Part shown: piece by piece, positions 35,901 through 46,995 of the stretch | Position numbering within the stretch: position 1 is the first letter of the stretch | Layout: the number at the start of each line of letters is the position of its first letter | Source of the DNA: Mesaphorura yosii | Lineage: Eukaryota > Arthropoda > Collembola > Poduromorpha > Tullbergiidae | DNA length: 64,000 nt | NCBI GenBank assembly: GCA_009869945.1 | Contig: WIXG01000221.1 | Span: forward strand, 62,001-126,000 | Reading direction: 5' to 3' | Program-made: the position numbers and the translations under genes | Notes under the pieces: model-generated | Told to the model about the DNA's origin: nothing | The model's database searches: none | Seen by the model: the letters and a program-made list of their open reading frames with translations, nothing else

Positions 35901-38900
35901 TGCTCCTCACTCAGCTTGCCGGCTCCGACGTCGCCTGTTAGCACTCCTTTCGCTTCCTTGGCGACAGCCTTTGCTTTCGCGAGCAGACCCTCGTCGCCAT
36001 TCGTGAGACGATCCTTCATGAGTTCGAGGAGCTGCCACTCGAGTGCATCGAAGAGCGTACCACGCATCTCCTTGTTGTACCGATACGGAGCCTTGAGCAG
36101 AGCCTCCTCAAAATGTTCCAAGATTGACTTGTCGAGGCGCACTGCATGGAAGCGGAGGATCAGGATGTGGAGGCTCGACTCCTTCTCCCAGGCCTTGTAA
36201 TTGTCTTTAGGCAGCAGCTCATTCCAGCGGATGTCTCCATTCGCCTCCTTGTGCACCACTGCAGCCACCGCCGCCAGCTTTCTCAAGATGGCCACCAGCT
36301 GTGGCCCAGGAAGGGGTGGAGTGGTATGGAGGAGACTGTCGAGGATGTCCAGGGCATCCGAAGGGATGCGTCCTCTGAAGTGGGCGAGAAGTTGCTGGAC
36401 GCAAGTGCCAATAGCGCGAGTCAAAGGAGCAAAAGCTGAAGTCTGGCGGAGAATGGCTTGGATCCGAGAGTTGAGGGTCGCGTTGTTGCTGGAGCAGACG
36501 AGGCGGTCCTTCCACATCTTCCAATCCTCGACTCCGCTCTCGTCCTCCTCACTCACCGACTCCTCCAAAGCAGTCAGGGACAAGGCCTTTGTTGCTGGGT
36601 TGTCGACAGTCACGTTGACCGACTCGCTTTCTCGGAGTTGTGACTCCATGCGTTGCGCGAGATCAGCGTCCATTCGGTTTGACATCGCCTCCTCAAGCTC
36701 TTGAAACTTTTGCAGGTTAGTCGACAGCTCCTCCCGTTCTGCCTTCGCACGCTCCTCCTCCTCTTCAGCCCCTGCAAGGTCTCCCTGCACACTCCCCAGC
36801 AGGGACTCTGTCCTTCGCTTGCTGGCCAAGAGCCCTGCCTCCGTCTCCGCCCTCAGACCCGCCTTCATGGCGGCCAGGTCGTGCCCGCCCTCTTTCGTCT
36901 CCTTCTTGCCCGCGTTGGTTCGTGCTCTGAGGGCATCGCGCACTTGCTTCGCATTGATCGACTTGTTCTTGGCGGCGACACTCTGCGTCTGTTGCTGTGC
37001 TGCGCTCTGCGCCTGTTCCCGCCTCCCTCTTTGACCCTTTTCGGAGCGTCCCTTGGGACTCATTGTTTTGATGGTGTAGCCCTTGTGTACCCATCCGTCG
37101 TAATAGACAGCCTCCAGAAAACCTTCGCTCTTGACCCACGGGTATGTCCAGAAGGCGCTCTCTTTGGACCAGGCCCTGTCCTTCCCATGGGCCCCTCCAT
37201 CTCCGCCCTCGCCCTCCTTGCCAGGAGCACCTGTCTTGCCACAAGTCCCGTCCTTCGACTACAAGCGAAAAAGACAACATCATGGGTTTTAGAATTGATT
37301 GAGACGCACGTTCGAGAAGTGCCGAGGCGAGACAAATGGCTCACCTTCAGATTGGGCAGTTGCTCGTGCTGCCTGGTTGCCAACTGTGGCTGTTTCTCGA
37401 CTAGTGTTTCCCCGGCAGAGACGATCTGGATGACACCTCCCGCACCTGCACAGCCTCCGACACCAGGAACTCCTGCATCGCCCCCATTCTGACCCAACTC
37501 CCCAGGTTTCCCATCTTTGAACTGAAGTCTGACACCAGAAGCGGTCGGTGGCTCTGTTGTGATTTCCCCATAATCGCCATCCTTCCCATTCTTGCCATCC
37601 GATCCGTCACCCCCATCTTGTCCATCGGTCCCGTTGCCCCCGTTGGCAGTGATGTATAGCAGGGCCTGGTTACCCTGAATAGGCTTCAGGGATTCGATGC
37701 GCACATGTCCCGCAGACTGCCCATTCCCTCCATTCTGTCCTTTCTCGCCATTGATGCCCGTCCCGCTGCGTTTGGGGGGTTTGGGTGGAGTAGGTTCGCC
37801 ATGTCGTCCGCTGGTGTCGATGCAGAGTGGTTCCCCTGCATGGGCAGGCTCAATTTTAACCACGTCGCCCAGGATGGAGAGGTTTCTTCCCTGCGCGACC
37901 TTGTTCTTGACGCCCACGTCCAGCCAGACGGTTCCCGACGCCAAGATGCAGATCTCGTCGACTTCGTAGGCTTCGTTCAAGTAGTTGCGGAGCTGGACGA
38001 GGGCCTGACTCAGGCGGATGTGGGTTCCGGCACAGGTGAGCAGCCGACTCTCTTCGTTGTACGTGGTTTCAGAGATGGAAAGCTGCTCCAGAATCTTCTC
38101 CAGTTCCCGTAGGTCTTCCCCCACCTTTTTTCTGCCTTCATGACTTGTCAATCTGTCTTGGAGGCCAGGAAACTCGTGTTCTTGCATGTCGAATGCGGTG
38201 AGGAGTCGTTGGTAGAGGCTGGGCAGTTGCGTGTCCTTGTCCAGGGGCACATGGATGGAGCTCAGTTGGCTATTGGGCGTGTCCTGAAGCAGTCTGCTCT
38301 TGAAGTGGTTCCAGCTCTGCTCCTGGTAGAGCGCCTTTAGTTTTTTATATTTGGGGTCGTCCTTGATGACGTGATAGTCGAGTTGGCCATCGTCGGAATC
38401 CCGCAGCTTCTTTGTCTCTACCGTCTGTAAACCGCAATGGCAAGCATTAGAATTTAGAAACACCTTGTTGAGATTCGTATTTGGTAGTTTTGGGTTTGGT
38501 GTGACTCACGAGTTGTTGCTGGATGAGTTCCGCGTGTCTTTGGAGTTCCTCTCTGGCCTCCTGTTGGTCGTTTCCACGAATGACTGCCTGCTCTTGCATC
38601 TCGAGATTGTACATCTTTACGGCGGAGCAGAGTGCGCAACAGATTTGCTTCTTGAGTGCATGGAGTGTGTTTTCACGCTCTTCGGGGCTCCATCGCTGCT
38701 GGCCCCCTTCCATCTGCGCCAGAATCTGGAGTGGGTACAGGTTCGAGATTATGCTGGTCCGAGGCAGTGCCTTCACCACCTGTGCCACGCTTCCACACGA
38801 GGCGATCTCCTCCAGCACATCCTGCGCCTTCCGGTACAGCTTGGCCCAGTCGACGCCCATGGCGATGAAGAGGTTGAGCCAGTTCTCAAAGCAGCTGGAA

Positions 38901-39668
38901 AGGAGTCCGAACTGGTCCAAGTCCGTCACCAGGTCCTGCGCGTACAGACTCCAGTCGCCTGCATACAGCTGTAATCTTGGGATGACGGGGGCATAGACGC
39001 CGTCAGAGTCTCTGTACAGCAGCAGCGTCCCACTTGCGAGCGACTCCGTCAGGCAGAGAAGGAGCTCCTCCTTGCTCATCTGGGTGGCCTCTTGCAGGAT
39101 TACCACGGCGCCAGGCAGAGTGAAGAACTCCCGAATGAGGTCCACGATCTGTTGGAAGTTGTCCGTCTGGAATACAACCGAAAGTAGCTTTTGGAGGAAG
39201 TCTGTCTGCCACACAGCTCCTTTCCCTCTGGCATGGTCGTTGTCGCAGAGTTGGTCCCACTCGAGTGAGGAGGAGGCGAAGCAGATGTCGTCCAGCTTGA
39301 CTCTGGCTCGGTAATTCTTGGCCAGGTGCTGGAGGAGGGAGATGAGCAGTGAAGGACCTGCCAGCTCGTCGCCGCTCTCTCCGATTGTCCACTCCAGCTC
39401 ATGCAGGCGGAGGTAGAGTTCCTCCTTTGGGTCGAGGGACTTCTTCCCCCGTTGGCGGCGCTGGTTGAAAATCCCCATCATGCGTTCGAGGGAGAAGAAG
39501 GCCTGATGCGCAGAACCATTCCGAATACCCACGCGCAGTTTCCGCCAGTTGCTGGTAACTCGCCTCTTGACTTCCAACCTCTTGGCGACATCATCTGCAA
39601 ACAACATCTCGTTGAAGTGTGCATCAACCGTACATCGTACTCAACTCACCTTCACTCTCGGCAGCCAT
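26918..39668 (-). CDS. Giant SecA-like motor protein, 4,174 aa
   Basis: Minus-strand exons 39668-39650, 39594-38510, 38424-37345 and 37258-26918 join in frame (19+1085+1080+10341 bases), all GT-AG. Residues about 589-695 and 729-755 are glycine-rich with collagen-like NGG/DGG/GKPG steps. The motor lies at about 2420-3010. Its ATP loop is IATSEGKT (Lys about 2486), Walker B is DEVD (2594-2597), then come LAGRGTD (2887-2891) and FGRTSRAGAPGS, all in the order and wording of bacterial and plastid SecA. A TPR-like stretch follows (AVQVLLKAIEVEP, about 3100). Near 3706-3800 are hydrophobic Ala/Gly-rich helices. The rest is mostly charged helical sequence. SecA in bacteria drives preprotein export with SecYEG. 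No SecYEG partner is seen here and the role in an animal cell is unknown. Introns and a 10.3-kb open exon show a nuclear, maintained gene. Confidence 0.9.
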
Positions 39669-40493
39669 TTTGAAATTTAAAAATGCTCGAAATTCTCAGA
39701 AGTTTTCTTTCCTTGTGACTTTGTATCCGTTGTTGGTTTCGTTTGTGTTTGATCTGAAGACGAGACAACAAAGTGACCGATGTCCGTCTATTTATGGAGT
39801 TGATGCGGCTAAGTGGGGCCGCAGAGGTTTTTTACGAGACTTGCGGGAGGTTATGGCTCGATTCAAAACACCCTTATCAAAGCTGACATGTTCTCTGTTC
39901 CAAGAATCGAGTTTGCAGTCACTGATAAGACGTGTGTTTGAATGAGTTTTGGGTATTGAAACAGGTTAAGTCAACAAAAAGCAGTCACTCGAGTATGTAG
40001 TTAGTTGCACGTTGAATTGCAGAGTCTGACTCTGTCGATTCTTCGCACCAGAAGCTGTTCAGTCGACATTCGTTATTATGGGAATTTGAGAATTGAGAAT
40101 GGATGCCGATAGGCACTGGTGTCAGGTTAGCTTGGAATTGATGACTGATACGAGCGCTGACTGAGTTTTATTTGTTCAAGGACAACAGGGCAGTTTGCAT
40201 AAATCTCAACTTGAGAGAGATGCGACGATAAATCTGCTCTCGTTTTCCACTCTCTTTCTGAGAATTGAGAGTCTGCTGCTGAGAACGCTTGTGATGTGTT
40301 GAAGAAATCTCATAAACATGTCACTCTAATCTTAATGTCTCCAGTTGTGTTGAACTCAACAAGTGTTTGATTACATAACGCAAGGAAGGACAAAGAGAAG
40401 GAGAGCCAAACATTTCGTCCATGGCTTACGACAGTATCTCAAAAGACTATCACAGTTTCCTCGACTGCGTGTTGCGCGCCGACTGCTCAACAC
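39669..40493. other. Intergenic region upstream of the SecA-like gene
   Basis: No exon seen. It probably contains the SecA-like promoter on the minus strand. The divergent membrane-protein gene starts at 41481, beyond a foldback element. Confidence 0.4.
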
Positions 40494-41272
40494 GGCACAT
40501 TGGTACGGGACCGTGATTCATTGGGCGGCATGCATTTTTGCATTGGCAAGCACGTCAACCGTAAACTTTGACCAGCTGCCACGAACCGCCAGATCAACGT
40601 AGGTAGGTGAGGTTTGCAGTTCTGAACAGCCCAGGTTCTAAGCTTTCCAAAAACATGTAATTTGGGTGGGATCATAATAGAACCCTTTACCACCCAAATG
40701 GCGCTACCCCAAGTTTGGGGTTGGGGATTTTGGAGCAAATGGATTGTCAATTAATTACAATTACCAATTGTAATTGTAGTTAAAGTTTATTTTCTAATTC
40801 AAGTCCATTACGAAACTCGAGTTTAAGCTAATGGAGAAAACCGTACAAAAACCTCCATAATTTCCCGAGGATCTGGGACTTTAAAAAATTTTAGAGTTAA
40901 ATTAATTGGTAACTTTAGGATAAACTTTCTCTAGTCTCCTTCAAAAGCGCAGTCTGGGGTTTGGAACACTGGTAGCAATGATTAGTACCTGCTTGCTCCC
41001 AAAAATCTGCCTGCGGTCTCTGCAGAAGCCCACAGAAACGGAACCCCCAACTTGGGGTAGCGCCATTGGGGGGTAAAGGGTTCTATTATGATCCCACCCA
41101 AATGACATGTTTATGGAAAGCTTAGACCCTGGGCTGTTCAGAACTGCAAACCTCATCTTCCTACGTTGATCTGGCGGTCCGTGGCAGCTGGTCAAAGTTT
41201 ACGGTTGACGTGCTTGCCAATGCAAAAATGCATGCCGCCCAATGAATCACGGTCCCATACCAATGTGGCGCG
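40494..41272. repeat. Foldback element with about 230-bp inverted arms
   Basis: Bases 40494-40725 and 41042-41272 are inverted copies of each other, aligned by eye over about 230 bases with few differences. Both contain the phrases CATTGGGCGGCATGCATTTT and GGGTGGGATCATAATAGAAC. The centre is about 316 bases of AT-rich DNA with no coding capacity. This is the form of a non-autonomous DNA transposon of the foldback or long-TIR MITE kind. No clear target duplication was found at the ends. Confidence 0.8.
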
Positions 41273-41480
41273 CGGATTCGAAATAAGTGAACTGAAGGAG
41301 TGCGAAACTCTCAGGCGCCGAAACGCTGACTCAGCTGCGACTGTTGCATTTCTCAACTGAACCTGCCTGGCACTCCCTCCTCCTGACTCATCATCGCTTC
41401 ATAACTCCTCAACGGAAGACATACCTGGTAAAGGAAACGAGGTCAGTGCCTACTAGCTCCAAGTGTACCAACTCCCAGCA

Positions 41481-42344
41481 ATGTCCGGCATCTCGACAAG
41501 CGTCAGTAAGTCACATAAAGTGGATGGACAATTCAGCTCAGCACAATTTCCAAATTGTTTTATTGAATTCATCTGCAATTACAGGTGAGAGTGCGAGGGA
41601 TGAGATCACTGTGCAGATCGGTGCCTCTTCCGCCACCACCAACGCTGCTGCGATGGTTGCTGGTCGGGTGAGCAATGCGAGACAAGATCGGGCCAACGCG
41701 GCGACTTCAACGGGCATTGTAGCGCAGATCAATTCACAGACGCGAGAAGAGTTCAAGGACGCCTTGGCGCAGTGTCTCTCCAGTTTCACCGATTTCGCCA
41801 AAAAGTTGGGACTTGACATCGATGCTTACCTTCAGAGTGCGGCCTCGGCACTCAACATGCCCACTCTGAAGAAACAGTTCGAGGCACTCAATCCGCTGGC
41901 CAAGTCTCTCCTCGTGGTGGCTCTGCTGGGGCTCCTTGCCCTCCTGCATTTCCTCACTTGGGAGTCCATTCAGTATCGTAAGTTCTCTTCACTATTCCAA
42001 TCAAGAGTCCACTTTAACTAACGTCTTTGTGATCGTCCCCATTTCTATCAGTGTGGGGGCAGCTGATGGAGTTCATCAACTCAGAGACTGGGCAGCAGAT
42101 CCTGGCAACTTGCACCGACGTCTTGACTTTTATCAACACGTCGGGACTCGTTGGATCTTTTGGCGTGCTCCTGAACCAAGCGGTGGAGATATATGCGAAG
42201 GAGGGCGAGGACATGGACACAGATGTGACTCCACAATTGGACGTGAGTCTGGAGACGCTCAAGATGCGAACTCCACTGCTGGCTATTGTGACCTTGCTCA
42301 CGACCCTCTTCAGCTTCCTGAAACAGAAGGCCACTGTCAACTAA
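41481..42344 (+). CDS. Small single-span membrane protein, 236 aa
   Basis: Exons 41481-41505, 41585-41977 and 42052-42344 join in frame to 236 aa; donors are GTAAGT, acceptors TACAG and ATCAG. The first exon gives only MSGISTSV. Residues about 10-60 are Ala/Ser/Thr-rich. A strong transmembrane helix (LLVVALLGLLALLHFL) sits near residue 125, and a second hydrophobic run (LLAIVTLLTTLFSFL) lies close to the C-terminus KQKATVN. Between them are amphipathic helices. No family recognised. It is transcribed away from the SecA-like gene with only repeat DNA between them, so a shared regulatory region is possible but unproven. An ATTAAA word about 45 bases after the stop may be its poly(A) signal. Confidence 0.75.
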
Positions 42345-42644
42345 CTTCTCAGCTCATTCATTGTCGAATTTTGACGTTCATTTTGTCATTAAAGAATTAA
42401 AGTTTGACCTTGTGTTCCCATCGTGTTCAATTACTGGGATGATTGGACATGTCAACCTGCTCCTTGAGTCCGTGTTCAACTTGGGACCCAAACAACGGAA
42501 TTTAATTGACGCTCATCATTTTCTGACCTCCATTCCGTTTGAATGCATTGGAGTTGAGTTTGAATCGAAGTCGACATTCAGTGCACATAATGTTGACCAC
42601 CAAGAGTCTGAAGACGTTGCCCAACAACATTTTTCCAAACGGGG

Positions 42645-43020
42645 ATTTTAAAAGGGGGACTTATGAAGGGGGGTTTAATAAAGGGGGTTTTATAAAGGGG
42701 GAATATATAAAGGGGGAATATATAAAGGGGGAATTTATAAAGGGAGAATATATAAAGGAGGGATTTATTAAGGGGTATTTTATAAAGGGGGAATTTATAA
42801 AGGGAGGATTTATAAAGGAGGATTCATAAAGAGGGGATTTCTAAAGGGGGATTAAGAATGGGACGATTTATAGAGGAGGGATTTATAAAGAGGGGATTTC
42901 TAAAGGGGGTTCATAGAGGGGATTTCTAAAGGGGGATTAAGAATGGGACGATTTATAGAGGAGGGATTTATAAGGGGGATTTTATAAAGGGGGTTTATAA
43001 ATGAGGGATTTTTAGAGGGG
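42645..43020 (+). repeat. Purine-rich 15-bp minisatellite
   Basis: Tandem, partly degenerate units of the form TATAAAGGGGGAATT. Because the unit is 15 bases, one frame reads as repeating KGEYI/KGEFI pentapeptides over about 60 codons. No start, splice or neighbour suggests that this is translated. Confidence 0.85.
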
Positions 43021-43271
43021 CATGCACGTCAACTCGCGAACCGATTTTTAAATGCACATTTTTGAGGCATACATATCCCATTTATTTGAGAGATTGCTTT
43101 TAGTGAATTAATTCCCATCTAATCATGAAGCAAATTTAGGTTCAATTGATTTTCTTGCTGCGCAGTTTGGGAACAAATTAGTTATGTGTACGGTCATTTA
43201 TGCAGTATGTTTTCCAGAAATAATAAATTATATTATATTATATAAATTATAATTATTTACATAGTAACTAT

Positions 43272-43865
43272 TTAAGCACAGAGTAAGAAAATAGTTTTGT
43301 CAACCACTGTGTCCCAAAACAGAAGCACAGTTAGCTCGTCTACCTTAAACCCTAATGCAACGCCACCTTCACAACCTAGCTGGACTTGAACTGGGCGAAG
43401 AGTACGGAGCATCCGAACCTCAATCTGCCATTGACGTTCAAATGAGCCACCTGCTCGTATGCGAGTCGCACCCCAATACGCAAGAAGTCCCTTAGACAAC
43501 CTGTATAGATTTCCGAACCGTGCGAGCAGGTATGTTGAAAAGGAGCCTCCAATCGTCACAATGAGCCCGGCGACACAGCGATCGAAGGCGGTGTCAGATT
43601 TCAAACCACTTTTGCATGCAAAGAAAAGAGCCAGGATAGAGAACAGAAGAAGGATCGATTCGACGAAAGAGTAGAGACTAGACAAGGTTTGGGTCTGGAG
43701 ATCCATTGTAGCATGTGCGGCTCTGTATACCTGGAATATGGGTTGAGTATGTCTTGAGGCTTGGAGGGAAGGTGATCGGGCTTTGGAGCGGACGAGGTAG
43801 TCAGCGGTTGAGAAGATTGTGACAAATACGGTGACAAGAGCGTTAAGACGTAGAAAAGCGGTCAC
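43272..43865 (-). pseudogene. Gustatory-receptor-like C-terminal fragment
   Basis: About 190 codons end in TAA at the low-coordinate side. Two membrane helices are visible (SFVESILLLFSILALFFA and VAGLIVTIGGSFSTYLLA), then LRPVQVQLG and the terminal block LTVLLFWDTVVDKTIFLL. The last helix and the R-x-L-x-P block resemble the C-terminal end of arthropod gustatory-receptor-like seven-helix proteins. The upstream coding part is missing. The Tc1 element begins ten bases beyond the open frame, and the sequence on the far side of the transposon does not continue the frame. It may be a broken gene or a last exon. Confidence 0.5.
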
Positions 43866-43874
43866 TTTGTTGTA

Positions 43875-45336
43875 CAGGGTCGTTAAGAACCTTTGCCGCC
43901 CTATCTATATTCTACACTATGTACAATTTTGGCGAGTGAGGAGTCGATTCTTGCATAAAATCTTCTTCTGAATCCAAAGAAACCAACGCCGGGACGATCT
44001 GGCCGGAAATAAAAAAGTTATGAGTATTTTAAGTGGCAAAAGTGAGAAAGGCTGGGGTTTCACCTGGTTTAGTAGTCGGTATTGCCACCATTTGCTCTTC
44101 TGACAGCTTCCAACCGCTCAGGAAAAGATTTCAGAAGCTTCTCGAATAACTGGGCGTCACTTTTCATTTCATCCAAGATTTCCTGGAGAATTTCCATGAG
44201 GTCATTTTCGTTTGCATCGTTCCGAGGAAATCGTATGACCAACTCCTTCTCCACTCGATCTTTAAGAATTGCTCCAAGATTTTCAGTGGGATTCAGGTCT
44301 GGCGAGTTTCCGGGCCACTGGCTGTTGTCGAAGAAGTCAATTTCATTGTTTCGCAAAAGTTCTTGAGTCTGAAATGCTTTCATGCACGGAGCTCTGTCAT
44401 GGAGAAAGGTAACCTGTTCTGGGTCCAAAACGTTCGCAGGATCACGGATGAACGGAATGACGTTAGTTGCCAAAATTTCTCTGAAATATTCACCATTCCA
44501 GCGCTGGCCGTATGGCTTCAAAACGAATGTCAAAGCTTTAGCGGAGAAGCAAAGGAAAATGCCAATGCATTTCGGCCGAGCTTCCAATTCGTTCATTGTC
44601 TTCAATAGCATCAATTGTCCCAGCCCAACTGCGATCGTTCTGAAAGTTGGGTTTTCTTTTAAGGTAAATGAAGAACTCATCACTTGCAACCACATGCAGG
44701 AAATCATTCTCATCCCAATTCTTGAGATAATTCACAAACCAAAGTCGGTCCTTCCGATTTTGTTCAGTTTTTTTCGGTTTTCGGATTTCATGAAATGGCC
44801 GAAGTCCAGACTTCTTGCGAAAATTGCGAACTGTGCTGGTGGCCACACTCTTTTGTCTTTTTGTTAAAATTTCGGCTGCTAATCCAGCATTGCTCTTCCG
44901 ACGTTTGCCAGAAGACTCCAAAATAATTTGTTTGCTTTCTTCACTCATGACGTCTGGACGTCCTTCGCCAAACCGCGTCTTGACTTCCTCGTAAGTTTTG
45001 GTCGAATTTCTGGTCACCCAGCTCTCTGAACGCTTCAATTCTTGTGCTACCCACTTTTTTGTGACGAAGTCACAACCACAATCCTTCACTCTCTTGAATG
45101 CAATTGCCTTAATGCGGTCAAAAACTCGATTTTCTTCAGTATCACCAGCGAGTCCAGCCATTTTTGGCACTTCTTCACTTAAGATGCTGATAACTTTTTT
45201 ATTTTTAGTCAGACTGGAATGTGGGTGGTTTCGTTCGATCCAGGACAAGATTTACTATAAGAATCATCTTTTGCCTTACAAAAAATGCTCAAGTTTTGGC
45301 CGGTAAAAAGGGCGGCAAAGGTTCTCAACGACCCTG
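43875..45336 (-). mobile_element. Complete Tc1/mariner-type element with broken transposase
   Basis: Terminal inverted repeats begin CAGGGTCGTTAAGAACCTTT on the left and end with the near-perfect complement on the right (about 28 bases, one mismatch). A TA flanks each end, as expected for the Tc1 superfamily target duplication. The transposase reads on the minus strand. It has an N-terminal helix-turn-helix region (WVAQELKRSESWVTR), then ASDEFFIY with the first Asp, FLHDRAPC with the second and SPDLNPTEN with the Glu. I count 37 residues between the second Asp and the Glu. The frame shifts near 44600, so this copy is probably inactive. Length is 1,462 bp. Confidence 0.92.
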
Positions 45337-45504
45337 TATTATCCGGCACACTGAAGGCCGCGAGTGCCGAGGGCGGCTACTTGTGCAGCAATAAGGGTAA
45401 ATAACACGTTAAACCATGTCTAAAGCCGTGCAGTCGTGACACCGTTTTAACATAGATGTCTTTCTTTCAAATGGTAGACTGCGGAACAGACGTTATATAG
45501 TCAA

Positions 45505-46590
45505 ATGGGACTGAGCAGCTGCACTCGGTCCCTCCCTAATTTCTCTCTGTCCAGCCACTCTTACGTGAAGCTCACTGAACTGACCGAGAAGATAGGATTA
45601 GAGTCTAACAAGAATATTCTCGCGTACCAAAACTTGATTAGGTACTTCTTGTATTCGTATTGAATTGGTCGCAGCTTTAACCTTATGACATTTGACATGA
45701 TCGCGTTTTTTGTGGGTTACAGTCAAGGCTACCCTCGAACCCAAATCTTAGCAACACTCGCCGCAGAGAGGCCACCTATATGCACCAAGGTCCCGTCCTG
45801 CGACCCGCGGTTCCCGTACCGGTCAATCACTGACACCTGCAACAACCTTGCAAACCCCCTTTGGGGCTCCATCCTCACTCCCTTCACACGGCTACGGGCC
45901 ACCACGTACGCGGACGGGTTCAACGAGCAACGAGGTGGACGAGACACCGCCACGAGTCGACTCCCGAACGTGCGAGTCGTGAGTTCGAGCATCCACAACG
46001 ACTTGATCTCCTCTGATCCAAGCATCACAAACATGGTGGCACAGTTCGGCCATTTTCTCCACCATGACCTGACCCTGGCGCCAGAGGCTGACAAACTGTG
46101 CTGCACAAACGCCATCGCGGATATCGACTGTTGGTCCATTCCGGTCTACGCGACCGACTCTTTCTACTCGAACCGAATCCGACCACAGACGTGTCTCGAT
46201 TTCACACGCTCGGCGCCGTACTGTTTTCCGAGTAAGCGTGGGCCGCCAAATGCTTTCCAATTTCAATTGCGCGCCATCGCCCGGTGTTGTTAATCAATGT
46301 TTTGCTGCTTGACATTAGCGTCAACTGGAGTCCGTCAGCAGATGAACATCTTGACAGCGTTCGTGGATGCATCCATGCTGTACGGCTCGAACGACGAACG
46401 CGAATTTCAGCTTCGGGAGTTCAACCCCAGCAATGGTGAGAGAGCACAACCACGGTCTGGCGAGCTACAGCGAGTATCGCAAAGTGTGTTACATGAGTGG
46501 GTTGACCAGCTGGAACAATCGCCCAGCCGAAATCCGGCCGGAAGTCTGGTCTCAGTTCGTCATCGGACACGTATTTGATCCCAACTGGTC
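45505..46590 (+). pseudogene. Haem peroxidase (animal type), internally deleted
   Basis: Possible N-terminal exon 45505-45641; clear exon 45723-46231 (CDPRFPYRSITDTCNN, then QFGHFLHHDLTLAPE); exon from 46319 (QQMNILTAFVDASMLYGS). In animal peroxidases the LLDHD motif carries the heme-linked Asp and the distal His. Here the Asp is His (LHHD), and the preceding catalytic Gln is also His. After NPSN at about 46433 the sequence jumps, with a frame change, to REHNHGLASYSEYRKVC. In the family that block lies some 150 or more residues later, after the proximal-His region, so the middle of the protein is missing. The gene is then overrun by the reversed aldo-keto reductase fragment near 46573. Not functional as a peroxidase. 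Confidence 0.8.
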
Positions 46591-46995
46591 TGTGAATCAA
46601 GTACAAATCCACATAGGGCAGCTGGAGGGCCGTCAGTGATTGTCGCAGAAAATGTTCCACACGGTCTGGGTGATTTCCATGAAACGGACGCTTCGTAGTG
46701 ATGAATAGCTCGTCTCGTTTCAGTTTACCGGCTCCGAACCACTCCTTCAGCACCTTACCAAGCACTGCTTCGTTCTTGTAAAAGTACGCGGTGTCGAAGT
46801 GTCGATATCCAATTTTCAAAACCTCATGAATTGTGTTCTCCAGTTTCACCGGGTCGGAATCCTGTCAATTCTCATTTAAGCTAGTAAAAATGTGATTTGA
46901 GGACGACTGCAAAGCTGGCAGCTGAATTGGGTGAAAAACTTACCATGAGGAGCCCCAGACCAAGCATGGGCATTCTTGAATGTCAAATACTCCAT
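46573..46995 (-). pseudogene. Aldo-keto reductase N-terminal fragment
   Basis: Minus-strand exon 46995-46944 (starting MEYLTFKN, then MPMLGLGLL in another frame) and exon 46861 to about 46573, joined by a GTAAGT donor and a GACAG acceptor. The second exon carries the hallmark block of the family: IGYRHFDTAYFYKNE includes the catalytic Asp and Tyr, then ELFITTKRP with the catalytic Lys, and YVDLYLIHRPVG. A small deletion between FKN and MPM breaks the first exon, and the C-terminal two thirds are absent where the sequence meets the peroxidase remnant. It is a 5' fragment of a cytosolic NADPH-dependent reductase gene. Confidence 0.82.

Noticed and set aside
26918-39668. Bacterial contamination as the source of the SecA-like gene
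   Set aside because: Three GT-AG introns in frame, mixed with arthropod genes and repeats on both sides, argue for a nuclear locus.
42539-42829. 96-codon ORF with KGEYI repeats
   Set aside because: The repeat begins in mid-frame and follows from the 15-base unit; there is no start, splice or family support.
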